Source of the DNA: an uncultured bacterium
Lineage (GTDB): Bacteria > Bacillota > Clostridia > Oscillospirales > Oscillospiraceae
Length of the DNA: 64,000 nt
Assembly: GCA_949840775.1 (NCBI GenBank)
Contig: CATKXO010000009.1
Coordinates: forward strand, 25,388-89,387
Direction: 5' to 3'
Positions 32,623 through 40,096 of this stretch are shown piece after piece. How positions within the stretch are numbered: the first letter of the stretch is position 1; each line of letters starts with the position of its first letter. A program made the translations under genes and the position numbers. The notes under the pieces are model-generated. The model did no database searches. It saw nothing but the letters and a program-made list of their open reading frames with translations, and was not told the origin of the DNA.

Positions 32623-33969
32623 ATGAGCATTCAGAATGAATATTTAAGCGATTTGATGGAGCGGGTCGTCAAGCGCGACCCCGGTGAGAAGGAGTTTCAC
32701 CAGGCGGTGCGGGAGGTCCTTACCTCTCTGGCTCCCGTGGCCAACGCCCGCCCTGAGCTGATAAAAGAAGGTGTGATGGACTGTCTGGTGGAGCCTGAGC
32801 GCACCATCAAGTTCCGGGTGCCCTGGGAGGACGATCAGGGCAACATCCACGTCAACCGGGGTTACCGCATCCAGTTCAACAGCGCCATCGGCCCCTACAA
32901 GGGGGGCCTGCGGTTCCATCCTTCCGTCAACGAGAGCATCATCAAGTTCCTGGGCTTTGAGCAGACCTTTAAGAACAGCCTCACCGGCCTGCCCATCGGC
33001 GGCGGCAAGGGCGGCTCCGACTTTGACCCAAAGGGTAAGAGCGAGGCCGAGGTCATGCGCTTCTGCCAGTCCTTCATGAACGAGCTGTTCAAGTATATCG
33101 GCCCCGACACCGACGTGCCTGCCGGCGACATCGGCGTGGGCGCCCGGGAAATTGGCTACCTGTTCGGCCAGTATAAGCGCCTGCGCAACGAGTTCACCGG
33201 CGTGCTCACCGGCAAGGGGCTCACCTACGGCGGCTCTCTGGCCCGGAAGGAGGCCACCGGATACGGCCTGTGCTACCTGGCCGACTGCCTGCTCAAGGAC
33301 AACGGCAAGAGCTTTGAGGGGTCCACCGTGGTGGTGTCCGGCTCAGGCAACGTGGCCATCTACGCCTGCGACAAGGCCACCCAGCTGGGGGGCAAGGTGG
33401 TGGCCATGTCCGACTCCAACGGCTACGTCTACGACAAGGACGGCATCGACCTGGACCTGATGAAGCAGATCAAAGAAGTGGAGCGGGGCCGCATCAAGGA
33501 GTACGCCGCCCGCAAGCCCGGCGTGGAGTACCACGAGGGCTGCGTGAACATCTGGAACGTGCCCTGTGACATCGCCCTGCCCTGCGCCACCCAGAACGAG
33601 CTGCCCCTGGAGGGGGCCAAGGCCCTGATGAAGAATGGCTGCTTCGCCGTTGTCGAGGGGGCCAACATGCCCTCCACCCCCGACGCCATGGATGCCCTCC
33701 AGGAGGCCGGTGTGCTCTTCGCCCCCTCTAAGGCCGCCAACGCCGGCGGCGTGGCGGTGTCCGCCCTGGAGATGAGCCAGAACTCCATGCGCTTCTCCTG
33801 GACCTTCCAGGAGGTGGACGACCGCCTCAAGACCATCATGACTGACCTGTACCACAACGCCGCCCGGGCCGCAGAGCAGTTCGGTATGAAGGGCAACCTG
33901 GTGGCGGGCGCCAATATCGCCGGCTTCCTGAAGGTGGCCGACTCCATGCTGGCCTACGGCCTGGTGTAA
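32623..33969 (+). CDS. gdhA: Glutamate dehydrogenase (catalytically complete copy)
   Basis: Hexameric enzyme interconverting glutamate and 2-oxoglutarate plus ammonia. It has 448 residues. All key residues are present: Lys93 (GPYKGG), Lys117 (EQTFKN), the catalytic Lys129 in PIGGGKGGSDFDP, Asp169 (PAGDIGVG) and the NAGGVAVSALEM segment. The dinucleotide-binding motif is VSGSGNVA with AMSDSNGY, as in NADP-type enzymes like E. coli GdhA. The ribosome site is GGGAGGAAACAAAT. A paralogue follows after 12 bp in the same direction, probably on the same mRNA. Confidence 0.95.
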   Translation: MSIQNEYLSDLMERVVKRDPGEKEFHQAVREVLTSLAPVANARPELIKEGVMDCLVEPERTIKFRVPWEDDQGNIHVNRGYRIQFNSAIGPYKGGLRFHPSVNESIIKFLGFEQTFKNSLTGLPIGGGKGGSDFDPKGKSEAEVMRFCQSFMNELFKYIGPDTDVPAGDIGVGAREIGYLFGQYKRLRNEFTGVLTGKGLTYGGSLARKEATGYGLCYLADCLLKDNGKSFEGSTVVVSGSGNVAIYACDKATQLGGKVVAMSDSNGYVYDKDGIDLDLMKQIKEVERGRIKEYAARKPGVEYHEGCVNIWNVPCDIALPCATQNELPLEGAKALMKNGCFAVVEGANMPSTPDAMDALQEAGVLFAPSKAANAGGVAVSALEMSQNSMRFSWTFQEVDDRLKTIMTDLYHNAARAAEQFGMKGNLVAGANIAGFLKVADSMLAYGLV

Positions 33970-33981
33970 GGAGGGACCCCT

Positions 33982-35325
33982 ATGAACAACTACGCAGCCC
34001 GCGTATTGGAGCGGCTCCGCCAGAAATACTCCAACGAGTCGGAGTACCTCCAGTCGGTGCAGACCTGGCTGGAGATGATTGACCCCGCCCTGGACGACCC
34101 CCGCTATGAGAAGCTGGACCTGCTCACCCGCATGGTGGAGCCGGAGCGGATGGTCACCTTCCTGGTGCCCTGGGTGGACGACAAGGGCAACGCCCACACC
34201 AACCACGGTTACCGGGTGCAGTTCAACAGCGCCATCGGTCCCTACAAGGGGGGCCTGCGGTTCCACCCCTCGGTGGACGAGAGCGTGGTGAAGTTCCTGG
34301 GCTTTGAGCAGACCTATAAAAACGCCCTCACCGGCCTGCCCATCGGCGGCGCCTCGGGCGGGGCCGACTTCGACCCCCGGGGCAAGTCCGACCGGGAGAT
34401 TATGCGGTTCTGCCAGTCCTTCATGAACGCCCTGTACCGCTATATCGGCGCCGACACCGACATCCCCGCCGGCGACATCGGCGTGGGGGCCAAGGAGATC
34501 GGTTACCTCTACGGCCAGTACAAGCGCCTGCTGGGCAAGGCGGAGAGCTCCGCCCTCACCGGCAAGGGGCTGACCTACGGCGGCAGCAAGGTCCGCCTGG
34601 AGGCCGCCGGGTCCGGTACCGTCTACTTCCTGGCCCGGATGCTGGAGAGCAAGGGGGATTCCCTGGAGGGCAAGACCATCGCCGTGTCCGGTTTCGGCAA
34701 CATGAGCTGGGGTGTGTGCCGCAAGGCGGCGGAGCTGGGGGCCAAGGTGGTCACCCTCTCCGGTCCCGACGGCTACGTCTACGACCCCGACGGCGTTGCC
34801 ACCCAGGAGAAGCTGGACTTCCTGCTGGAGATGCGGGACAGCGGCAAGGACAAGGTGTCCGCCTACGCCCGCCAGTTCGGCGTGGAGTTCTTCCCCGGCA
34901 AGAAGCCCTGGGAGGTCAAGACCGACATCGTCATCCCCTGCGCCACCCAGAACGAGCTGGATGTGGAGGACGCCATCTGCATCCTGGCCAACGACGTGCG
35001 CTACTACGTGGAGGGGGCCAATATGCCCGCCACCGCCGAGGCCCTGAAGCTGCTGCGCCTCAGCCCCAAGATTCTCACCGCGGGGGCGAAAGCCTCCGGT
35101 TCCGGCGGCGTGGCGGTGTCCGCCCTGGAGATGGCCCAGAACTCCATCCGGTACAACTGGAAGCGGTCCGAGGTGGACGACAAGCTCCGCCAGATTATGG
35201 GCGCAATCTACGACGCCTCCGCCGCGGCGGCTGCCGAGTACGGCCTGGGGGACGACCTCATCGCCGGCAACGACATCGCCGCCTTCAAGAAGATTTCCGA
35301 GGCTATGATCGCCCAGGGCCTGTAA
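33982..35325 (+). CDS. Glutamate dehydrogenase paralogue lacking the catalytic lysine
   Basis: 447-residue paralogue of the gene before it. Numbering happens to match Clostridium symbiosum GDH: Lys89, Lys113 and Asp165 are kept, but the position of the catalytic Lys125 is serine (IGGASGG, codons GCC TCG at 34351-34356). The NAGGV segment reads SGSGGV. The cofactor site is SGFGNMSWGV with LSGPDGYVYDP, which resembles the Bacteroides-type enzymes. The rest of the fold and reading frame are intact, so it is not a decaying pseudogene. It may have a changed reaction, act as a regulatory partner of the first enzyme, or be inactive. A ribosome site AAGGAGGGACCCCT precedes it. Confidence 0.9.
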   Translation: MNNYAARVLERLRQKYSNESEYLQSVQTWLEMIDPALDDPRYEKLDLLTRMVEPERMVTFLVPWVDDKGNAHTNHGYRVQFNSAIGPYKGGLRFHPSVDESVVKFLGFEQTYKNALTGLPIGGASGGADFDPRGKSDREIMRFCQSFMNALYRYIGADTDIPAGDIGVGAKEIGYLYGQYKRLLGKAESSALTGKGLTYGGSKVRLEAAGSGTVYFLARMLESKGDSLEGKTIAVSGFGNMSWGVCRKAAELGAKVVTLSGPDGYVYDPDGVATQEKLDFLLEMRDSGKDKVSAYARQFGVEFFPGKKPWEVKTDIVIPCATQNELDVEDAICILANDVRYYVEGANMPATAEALKLLRLSPKILTAGAKASGSGGVAVSALEMAQNSIRYNWKRSEVDDKLRQIMGAIYDASAAAAAEYGLGDDLIAGNDIAAFKKISEAMIAQGL

Positions 35326-35339
35326 AACGTATTTTGAAA

Positions 35340-35368
35340 GGGACGCGCCGGTTGGCGCGCCCTTTTTT
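35340..35368 (+). terminator. Terminator after the gdh pair
   Basis: Stem GGGACGCGCC/GGCGCGCCC (one bulge) with GGTT loop, then TTTTTT. The same GCGCGCC-GGTT-type hairpin ends the gene at 39382. Confidence 0.9.
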
Positions 35369-35379
35369 GGTTTTGCCAA

Positions 35380-35562
35380 AAGCCTCCCTTCGCAAAGGGA
35401 GGTGTCATTTGCGAAGCAAATGACGGAGGGTTTTCTCTGTGATAGCTCCGCTTCTTGCAGGAAAACCCCCACCCGGCTTCGCCGGGAGCGTCCCTACCCC
35501 CTTTGTCGCTTCGCGACATTTCCCCCTGACAGGGGGAATCGGCCCTTTGCGAAGGGGGCCTT
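35380..35562 (-). repeat. Family 1 repeat, copy D (inverted, with insertion)
   Basis: Inverted relative to copies A-C and 183 bp long. The ends (AAGCCTCCCTTCGCAAAGGG ... GCGAAGGGGGCCTT) and the hairpins match. About 50 bp extra near 35490-35540, containing CCCCCTGACAGGGGG and GTCGCTTCGCGAC, looks like a second palindromic unit inserted in it. Together with the family 2 copy next to it, it fills most of the 539-bp gap before the stalk-domain gene. Confidence 0.85.
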
Positions 35563-35596
35563 TGCCGCCTGCGGGCGGGACGGGGGACTTTCTCGA

Positions 35597-35742
35597 GGGA
35601 TTGTCCTTTTCGCAGATTTAAATGTAGGGGCCGCCGCCCTCGGCGGCCTACCAACGTGCAACCTTTTCCCTGGTTTCGGGCCGCCCAAGGGGGCGGCCCC
35701 TACAGATAATCTCTGGATAAAATGCGCGTTAGGGCACTTCCC
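35597..35742 (-). repeat. Family 2 repeat, complete copy (inverted)
   Basis: 146-bp element, inverted relative to 10747-10897. The core runs from TGTAGGGGCCGCC (35623) to GGCGGCCCCTACA (35704). The outer arm ATAAAATGCGCGTTAGGGCA and the opposite arm TGTCCTTTTCGCAGA match the other complete copy, and the ends GGGATTGTCC/GGGCACTTCCC are imperfect inverted repeats. Confidence 0.8.
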
Positions 35743-35757
35743 TTTCTCGAAAAGGAC

Positions 35758-35786
35758 TTGCATTTCAGCGGCGTTTGCGGTAGAAT
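35758..35786 (+). promoter_or_regulatory. Promoter of the stalk-domain gene
   Basis: TTGCAT (35758-35763), 17-bp spacer, TAGAAT (35781-35786). Six bases lie between the -10 and the first leader hairpin. Confidence 0.75.
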
Positions 35787-35792
35787 ACAGGC

Positions 35793-35830
35793 AGGACGTA
35801 CGTCCTATCGTTTCCTTCTCAGGAAACGAT
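35793..35830 (+). promoter_or_regulatory. Tandem-hairpin 5' leader, instance 1
   Basis: Hairpin 1 AGGAC-GTAC-GTCCT (35793-35806) abuts hairpin 2 ATCGTTTCC-TTCTCA-GGAAACGAT (35807-35830), followed by AAG.TG..TTCAA and the ribosome site. The same arrangement, at the same distance from the -10 and with different bases but kept pairing, precedes the gene at 38443. Confidence 0.75.
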
Positions 35831-35864
35831 AAGTGCGTTCAATTTGAAGAAGGAGACAGAGATT

Positions 35865-36728
35865 ATGAGAAAGAAAATCTTATCCCTCGCCCTGGCCTTG
35901 GCGTTGTGCCTGGGGCTGACCATCCCCACAGTGGCAGCAGGGAACGAAACGTACACCCAAACTTTTCGCGATGGCACCACCGCTACTATTACGGCCGGGC
36001 CAAATGGAATGACGATAATTTACAATGGAGTTACCGCTACCGCCACGCCAGGGCCGAACGGGAAGATGACAATAGACTGTACAGGTACGGGAGTGTTCAC
36101 ATATTTTCATCTGGTAGAGCCAGTAGCATGTGCTTTTTGTGAGCCGGGTGGTACAATCTCAATCAATTTGGGGCCTGGTGTTGTATTGGAGGAGAGCGCA
36201 GATTTTGAGGAGTTATTAAGAGAACTTAAAGACATCGGCATTACCGTCAAAATCAACTCCAGCGTCCTGGTCCAGCCTGAGCAGTCCCAGCAGCCCGCAG
36301 GGACGGCGGCCGCTCCCACCAACGACAAGCTGGAGGTCAACGGGAACGCCGCCGACCCCACCGTTTACAAGATTAACGGCAGCAACTACTTCAAAATCCG
36401 TGACGTGGCCGCTCTGCTGAACGGGACGGAGAAGCAGTTCGCCGTGGGCTACGACGGGGCGAAGAACGCCGTCACCGCCACCACCGGCCAGGGCTATGAA
36501 AAGCAGCCCGGCGACCTGGCCGGGGCGGCCAAGGGCGGCGACCAGAGCGCCAACCCCAGCAACGACGCGATTTACGTCAACGGTGAGAAAATCACCGCCG
36601 AGGTCTACAAGATTGACGGCTCCAACTACTTCAAGCTCCGGGACCTAGGCAAGGCCCTGGACTTCTACGTGGGGTGGAGCGCGGACCGGGGCGTGTACAT
36701 CGAAACAGATAAGCCCTACAGCGAATAA
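35865..36728 (+). CDS. Secreted protein with two copper-amine-oxidase-like stalk domains
   Basis: 287-residue exported protein: signal peptide (about residues 1-23, ending TVAA), a Gly/Thr-rich region of short beta repeats ([27 protein letters not shown]), then two copies of a stalk-like motif, [21 protein letters not shown] and [19 protein letters not shown] (each as part of a longer repeat). Such domains occur in surface proteins of Firmicutes; no catalytic role is implied. The middle third is AT-richer than the rest. The ATG at 35865 follows AGAAGGAGACAGAGATT. Its leader carries two adjacent hairpins shared with the gene at 38443. Confidence 0.85.
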   Translation: MRKKILSLALALALCLGLTIPTVAAGNETYTQTFRDGTTATITAGPNGMTIIYNGVTATATPGPNGKMTIDCTGTGVFTYFHLVEPVACAFCEPGGTISINLGPGVVLEESADFEELLRELKDIGITVKINSSVLVQPEQSQQPAGTAAAPTNDKLEVNGNAADPTVYKINGSNYFKIRDVAALLNGTEKQFAVGYDGAKNAVTATTGQGYEKQPGDLAGAAKGGDQSANPSNDAIYVNGEKITAEVYKIDGSNYFKLRDLGKALDFYVGWSADRGVYIETDKPYSE

Positions 36729-36735
36729 GCAGAGA

Positions 36736-36768
36736 CAGCGGGTGGCCGGCAGGCCGCCCGCTGTTTTT
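36736..36768 (+). terminator. Terminator after the stalk-domain gene
   Basis: Stem CAGCGGGTGGCC/GGCCGCCCGCTG (T:G mismatch region) followed by TTTTT. Confidence 0.85.
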
Positions 36769-36774
36769 CCGCCC

Positions 36775-36803
36775 TTGTTTTTTCCCCGCGACGGCGGTAT
36801 AAT
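36775..36803 (+). promoter_or_regulatory. Promoter of glpK
   Basis: TTGTTT (36775-36780), 17-bp spacer, TATAAT (36798-36803). The block CCCTTGTTTTTTCC around the -35 is repeated at 39421-39434 before another gene. Confidence 0.75.
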
Positions 36804-36831
36804 AAGGAAAACGAAAGAAAAGGGGAAGGTT

Positions 36832-38316
36832 ATGGAAAAGCGCTATATCGCCGCCCTGGACCAGGGGACCACCAGCAGCCGCTGCATCCTCTTTGACCGG
36901 GAGCAGAACATCGTGGCCATGGCCCAAAAGGAATTTACCCAGTGCTACCCCCAGCCCGGCTGGGTGGAGCACGACCCCATGGAAATCTGGTCCAGCCAGT
37001 ACGGGGTGCTCATGGAGGTGCTGGCCCAGAGCGGGGTGGATGTCCGGGAGCTGGCCGGCATCGGCATCACCAACCAGCGGGAGACGGCCATCCTCTGGGA
37101 CCGGGACACGGGAAAGCCGGTGTACAACGCCATTGTGTGGCAGTGCCGGCGCACCGCCGGGCTGTGCGAGGAGCTGAAACGGGACCGGGCCTTTGTGGAC
37201 TACGTGAAGGACCGCACCGGCCTGCTCATCGACGCCTACTTCTCCGCCACCAAGATACGCTGGGTGCTGGACAACGTCCCGGCCGCCCGGAAAAAGGCGG
37301 AGGAGGGGAAGCTCCTTTTCGGCACAGTGGACAGCTGGCTCATCTGGAAGCTCACCGGGGGGAAGGTCCACGTCACCGACCAGACCAACGCCAGCCGGAC
37401 TATGCTGTATGACATCAAAAACCTGCGCTGGGACGAGGGCATCTGCAAACGGCTGGAGATTCCCATGTCCATCCTGCCCCAGGTCCGGTCCTCCAGCGAA
37501 ATTTACGGCTATGTGAACATCCAGGGAGTGGAGGTGCCCGTCGCCGGCATCGCCGGCGACCAGCAGGCGGCCCTCTTTGGCCAGACCTGCTTTGCGCCGG
37601 GGGAGGCCAAAAACACCTACGGCACCGGCTGCTTCCTGCTGATGAACACCGGGAAGACCCCCTTCGTCAGCAAAAACGGCCTGCTCACCACCATCGCCAT
37701 CGGCCTGGACGGGGCGGTGACTTACGCTCTGGAGGGAAGCATCTTCGTGGGCGGGGCGGTGGTCCAGTGGCTCCGGGACGAGCTGGGGCTCATCTCCGAC
37801 TCCGCCGACACCGAGTATTTCGCCGAGAAGGTGGGAGACACCGCCGGGGTCTATGTGGTGCCCGCCTTTACCGGCCTGGGAGCGCCCCACTGGGACATGA
37901 ACGCCCGGGGGGCCATCCTGGGCCTGACCCGGGGGGCGGGGCGCAACCACATCATCCGGGCGGCTCTGGAGTCTATCGCCTACCAGACCGCCGACGTGCT
38001 CCGGGCCATGGAGGAGGACACCGGCATCCCCCTGCGGGAGCTGCGGGTGGACGGCGGGGCCTCCGCCAACAATTTCCTGATGCAGTTCCAGGCGGACATT
38101 GTGGACCGGCCTCTGTCCCGCCCGAAAATCCGGGAGACCACCGCCCTGGGGGCCGCCTGCCTGGCCGGGCTGGCCACGGGAGTGTGGAAGAGCCTGGAGG
38201 ACATCCGGGGCAGCTGGACTCTGGACCGGCTCTATCAGCCCGGTATGGAGGCGGACCGGCGGAAAAATCTGCTGAACGGCTGGCACGAGGCGGTGGACCG
38301 GGTGAGGAGCCGGTGA
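36832..38316 (+). CDS. glpK: Glycerol kinase
   Basis: Phosphorylates glycerol to sn-glycerol-3-phosphate. It has 494 residues with the FGGY-family signatures [13 protein letters not shown] (phosphate 1 motif), [50 protein letters not shown] and [17 protein letters not shown]. The ATG at 36832 has AGGGGAAGGTT upstream. It stands alone: no glpF facilitator or glpD/glpO dehydrogenase is adjacent. An internal regulatory phosphorylation or FBP site was not judged. Confidence 0.96.
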   Translation: MEKRYIAALDQGTTSSRCILFDREQNIVAMAQKEFTQCYPQPGWVEHDPMEIWSSQYGVLMEVLAQSGVDVRELAGIGITNQRETAILWDRDTGKPVYNAIVWQCRRTAGLCEELKRDRAFVDYVKDRTGLLIDAYFSATKIRWVLDNVPAARKKAEEGKLLFGTVDSWLIWKLTGGKVHVTDQTNASRTMLYDIKNLRWDEGICKRLEIPMSILPQVRSSSEIYGYVNIQGVEVPVAGIAGDQQAALFGQTCFAPGEAKNTYGTGCFLLMNTGKTPFVSKNGLLTTIAIGLDGAVTYALEGSIFVGGAVVQWLRDELGLISDSADTEYFAEKVGDTAGVYVVPAFTGLGAPHWDMNARGAILGLTRGAGRNHIIRAALESIAYQTADVLRAMEEDTGIPLRELRVDGGASANNFLMQFQADIVDRPLSRPKIRETTALGAACLAGLATGVWKSLEDIRGSWTLDRLYQPGMEADRRKNLLNGWHEAVDRVRSR

Positions 38317-38345
38317 GACAGGGAAACACTGTGCGGACAGCATAG

Positions 38346-38374
38346 TTGCAATCATTAGCTGATTGTGGTATCAT
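38346..38374 (+). promoter_or_regulatory. Promoter of the 53-residue protein gene
   Basis: TTGCAA (38346-38351), 17-bp spacer, TATCAT (38369-38374), six bases before the first leader hairpin. Confidence 0.75.
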
Positions 38375-38380
38375 AAATGT

Positions 38381-38417
38381 AAACGGGTACCCGTTTATCC
38401 TTTGCAATGCAAAGGAT
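38381..38417 (+). promoter_or_regulatory. Tandem-hairpin 5' leader, instance 2
   Basis: Hairpin 1 AAACGG-GTAC-CCGTTT (38381-38396) abuts hairpin 2 ATCCTTTGC-AAT-GCAAAGGAT (38397-38417), then AAGGTGTTCAAGAAGGAGG. Layout equals 35793-35830, including the GTAC loop and the first/last three bases (ATC/GAT) of hairpin 2. Confidence 0.75.
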
Positions 38418-38442
38418 AAGGTGTTCAAGAAGGAGGATTTTT

Positions 38443-38604
38443 ATGACAATGAATGAAGAAGAATTTCGTCAGTACCTGTTGGATGAGATTTATGCCGGCG
38501 CCTTTTCCGGTCTGGAGGCCATGATTCTGGATGCGGACGAAGTCCGCCGGGCCAGCCCGGAGGAGCTGGTGGAGATTGCCCAGAGGTATGGGATGATTCA
38601 ATAA
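38443..38604 (+). CDS. Small acidic helical protein, 53 residues
   Basis: Short acidic protein MTMNEEEFRQYLLDEIYAG to EIAQRYGMIQ, predicted all-helical, without signal or membrane segment. The ATG at 38443 follows AAGAAGGAGGATTTTT. It has a strong promoter and a two-hairpin leader shared with the secreted stalk-domain gene 2.6 kb upstream. A membrane protein gene follows after 13 bp and is probably in the same transcript. Function unknown. Confidence 0.75.
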   Translation: MTMNEEEFRQYLLDEIYAGAFSGLEAMILDADEVRRASPEELVEIAQRYGMIQ

Positions 38605-38617
38605 GGGGGAAAGAAAC

Positions 38618-39382
38618 ATGAAAATTTATGCTGCTGCTATCGGCCTGGTATGGTTTGTATTTACTATTATTTGGTTTAGCTATAAAAAGGAGGGCGGTTT
38701 CCTGGGAAACTTCCTTTTGTATATTGTCATAAGCGTAGGAATTAATATGGGGGGTATAGTGATAGGCGCGCTGGCTATGACCTCTCCAACTCTAATGATC
38801 ATGGGTATCGGATGTCTTGTAATCTTCTTTTTTGCGCTTGCGGGCGGTAAGATTGTTGGTTTTTTTAATAAAGTGGGTACCAGAACAACAATTAAAGAAT
38901 ATGAGGCATGTAAAAAATATAAAAGTGTCCGGCAAGTGTCCAGCAAGGAATTGCTGAAAGAACTGTCTGGTGTGCGAAAAGGACAAGTGATTCGCTTTGG
39001 TTTTTATGATTGGAAGGTGCTGGATGTACAGGACGACCGTGCCTTGCTGTTTGTAGAGCAAATAATTGGGATGGATAAAATTTATGATCAATGGGACAAC
39101 TTTAATATTTGGAAGTATCTTGAGAATACAGTGAATACAAGCTTCGGTACAGGTGAACGCTCGCTGATCCTCGATAACAAATTGTTCTTGTTGTCTCAGC
39201 AAGAGGTCGAGTTGTATATTCCTCAGGAGCAGCGTGTATTGAAAGTGGGCAGCAAGTACATTGATTGGTGGCTCAAAGAGTGGCCCTTTGCGGTGGATGG
39301 TAATAGCGGCAGATTCAAACGGCTGCCTGGGGACAAGACGGTTTGCGGCATCCGTCCTGCTATGTGGGTGAAAATCAAATAA
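38618..39382 (+). CDS. Membrane protein with DUF6273-like C-terminal domain
   Basis: 254-residue protein. Two to three membrane helices occupy about residues 1-75; a basic linker leads to a soluble domain with FGFYDWKVLDVQDDRALLF, WWLKEWPF and a final CGIRPAMWVKI, the pattern of DUF6273 (often found in Clostridia surface or secreted proteins). Its coding sequence is visibly AT-richer than all flanking genes, so recent acquisition is likely. It is downstream of the 53-residue gene and ends in a strong terminator. Function unknown. Confidence 0.75.
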   Translation: MKIYAAAIGLVWFVFTIIWFSYKKEGGFLGNFLLYIVISVGINMGGIVIGALAMTSPTLMIMGIGCLVIFFFALAGGKIVGFFNKVGTRTTIKEYEACKKYKSVRQVSSKELLKELSGVRKGQVIRFGFYDWKVLDVQDDRALLFVEQIIGMDKIYDQWDNFNIWKYLENTVNTSFGTGERSLILDNKLFLLSQQEVELYIPQEQRVLKVGSKYIDWWLKEWPFAVDGNSGRFKRLPGDKTVCGIRPAMWVKIK

Positions 39383-39390
39383 GACCGAGG

Positions 39391-39418
39391 GGCGCGCCGG
39401 TTGGCGCGCCTTCTTTTA
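39391..39418 (+). terminator. Terminator after the DUF6273-like gene
   Basis: Perfect stem GGCGCGCC-GGTT-GGCGCGCC, then TTCTTTTA. Confidence 0.85.
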
Positions 39419-39423
39419 TACCC

Positions 39424-39452
39424 TTGTTTTTTCCACAAGCCGGCTGTATAAT
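39424..39452 (+). promoter_or_regulatory. Promoter of the cysteine-rich protein/thioesterase operon
   Basis: TTGTTT (39424-39429), 17-bp spacer, TATAAT (39447-39452); shares the CCCTTGTTTTTTCC block with the glpK promoter. Confidence 0.75.
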
Positions 39453-39484
39453 AGAGACAGTTTACAACAAGGAGCAGCATAACG

Positions 39485-40096
39485 ATGGTACAAGAGACAA
39501 AGCGGTTTTTATCCTATATCTGCCCCCACTGTATGCAGTCGGTGATCGTGGAGCGGGACCTGTTTTCCCTGGCGGCGGCCCCGGCCCACATCAAGTGCCC
39601 CTGCGGCAAGTCGGAGCTGGGGGTGGAGTTCAAGCCCAACCGGGTCCAGCTGACGGTGCCCTGCCTGTTCTGCGGCCGGGAGCACACGGTGTCCTGCTCC
39701 TCCCACGCCTTCATCCGTGAGAAGGCCCTGGCCTTCTCCTGCGCCGCCTCCGGGCTGGACTGCTGCTATGTGGGGGAGGAGGGCCCGGTGTACGCCGCCA
39801 CCGCCCGGCTGGAGCAGGCGGTGGACAAGCTGGGGGAGGACGCCGCGGACAACGGGGCCTTTCTGGACGAGCTCGTCATGGAGGAGGTCCTCTCCGAGCT
39901 GAGAGACATCGCCCGGAGAGGGGGCATCTCCTGCACCTGCGGCAGCAGGAGGTGGGGCTTCGATGTGCATTTCAGCTCAGTGGACCTGATTTGCCAGGAC
40001 TGCGGCGGAAAGTACCGCATTCCCGCAGCCACCGCCGATGACATCGACGATCTGTGCTGCAAAACTTCAATTTTGATTCGAGGCAAGGAAAAATGA
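39485..40096 (+). CDS. Cysteine-rich (zinc-ribbon-like) protein of unknown function
   Basis: 203-residue cytoplasmic protein with repeated metal-binding-type cysteine pairs: CPHC near residue 13, CPCG near 39, CLFCG near 60, CTCG near 165 and CQDCG near 182. They could form two or three zinc ribbons. The middle is helical and acidic. No enzymatic motif is visible. The start of the acyl-ACP thioesterase gene overlaps its stop (ATGA), suggesting co-expression. Its role is unknown; nucleic-acid binding or a structural zinc role would be guesses. Confidence 0.75.
   Translation: MVQETKRFLSYICPHCMQSVIVERDLFSLAAAPAHIKCPCGKSELGVEFKPNRVQLTVPCLFCGREHTVSCSSHAFIREKALAFSCAASGLDCCYVGEEGPVYAATARLEQAVDKLGEDAADNGAFLDELVMEEVLSELRDIARRGGISCTCGSRRWGFDVHFSSVDLICQDCGGKYRIPAATADDIDDLCCKTSILIRGKEK

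Noticed and set aside
33343-35472. 709-codon antisense frame across both gdh genes
   Set aside because: Mirrors the gdh reading frame, includes repeat-derived sequence at its start, and shows no domain.
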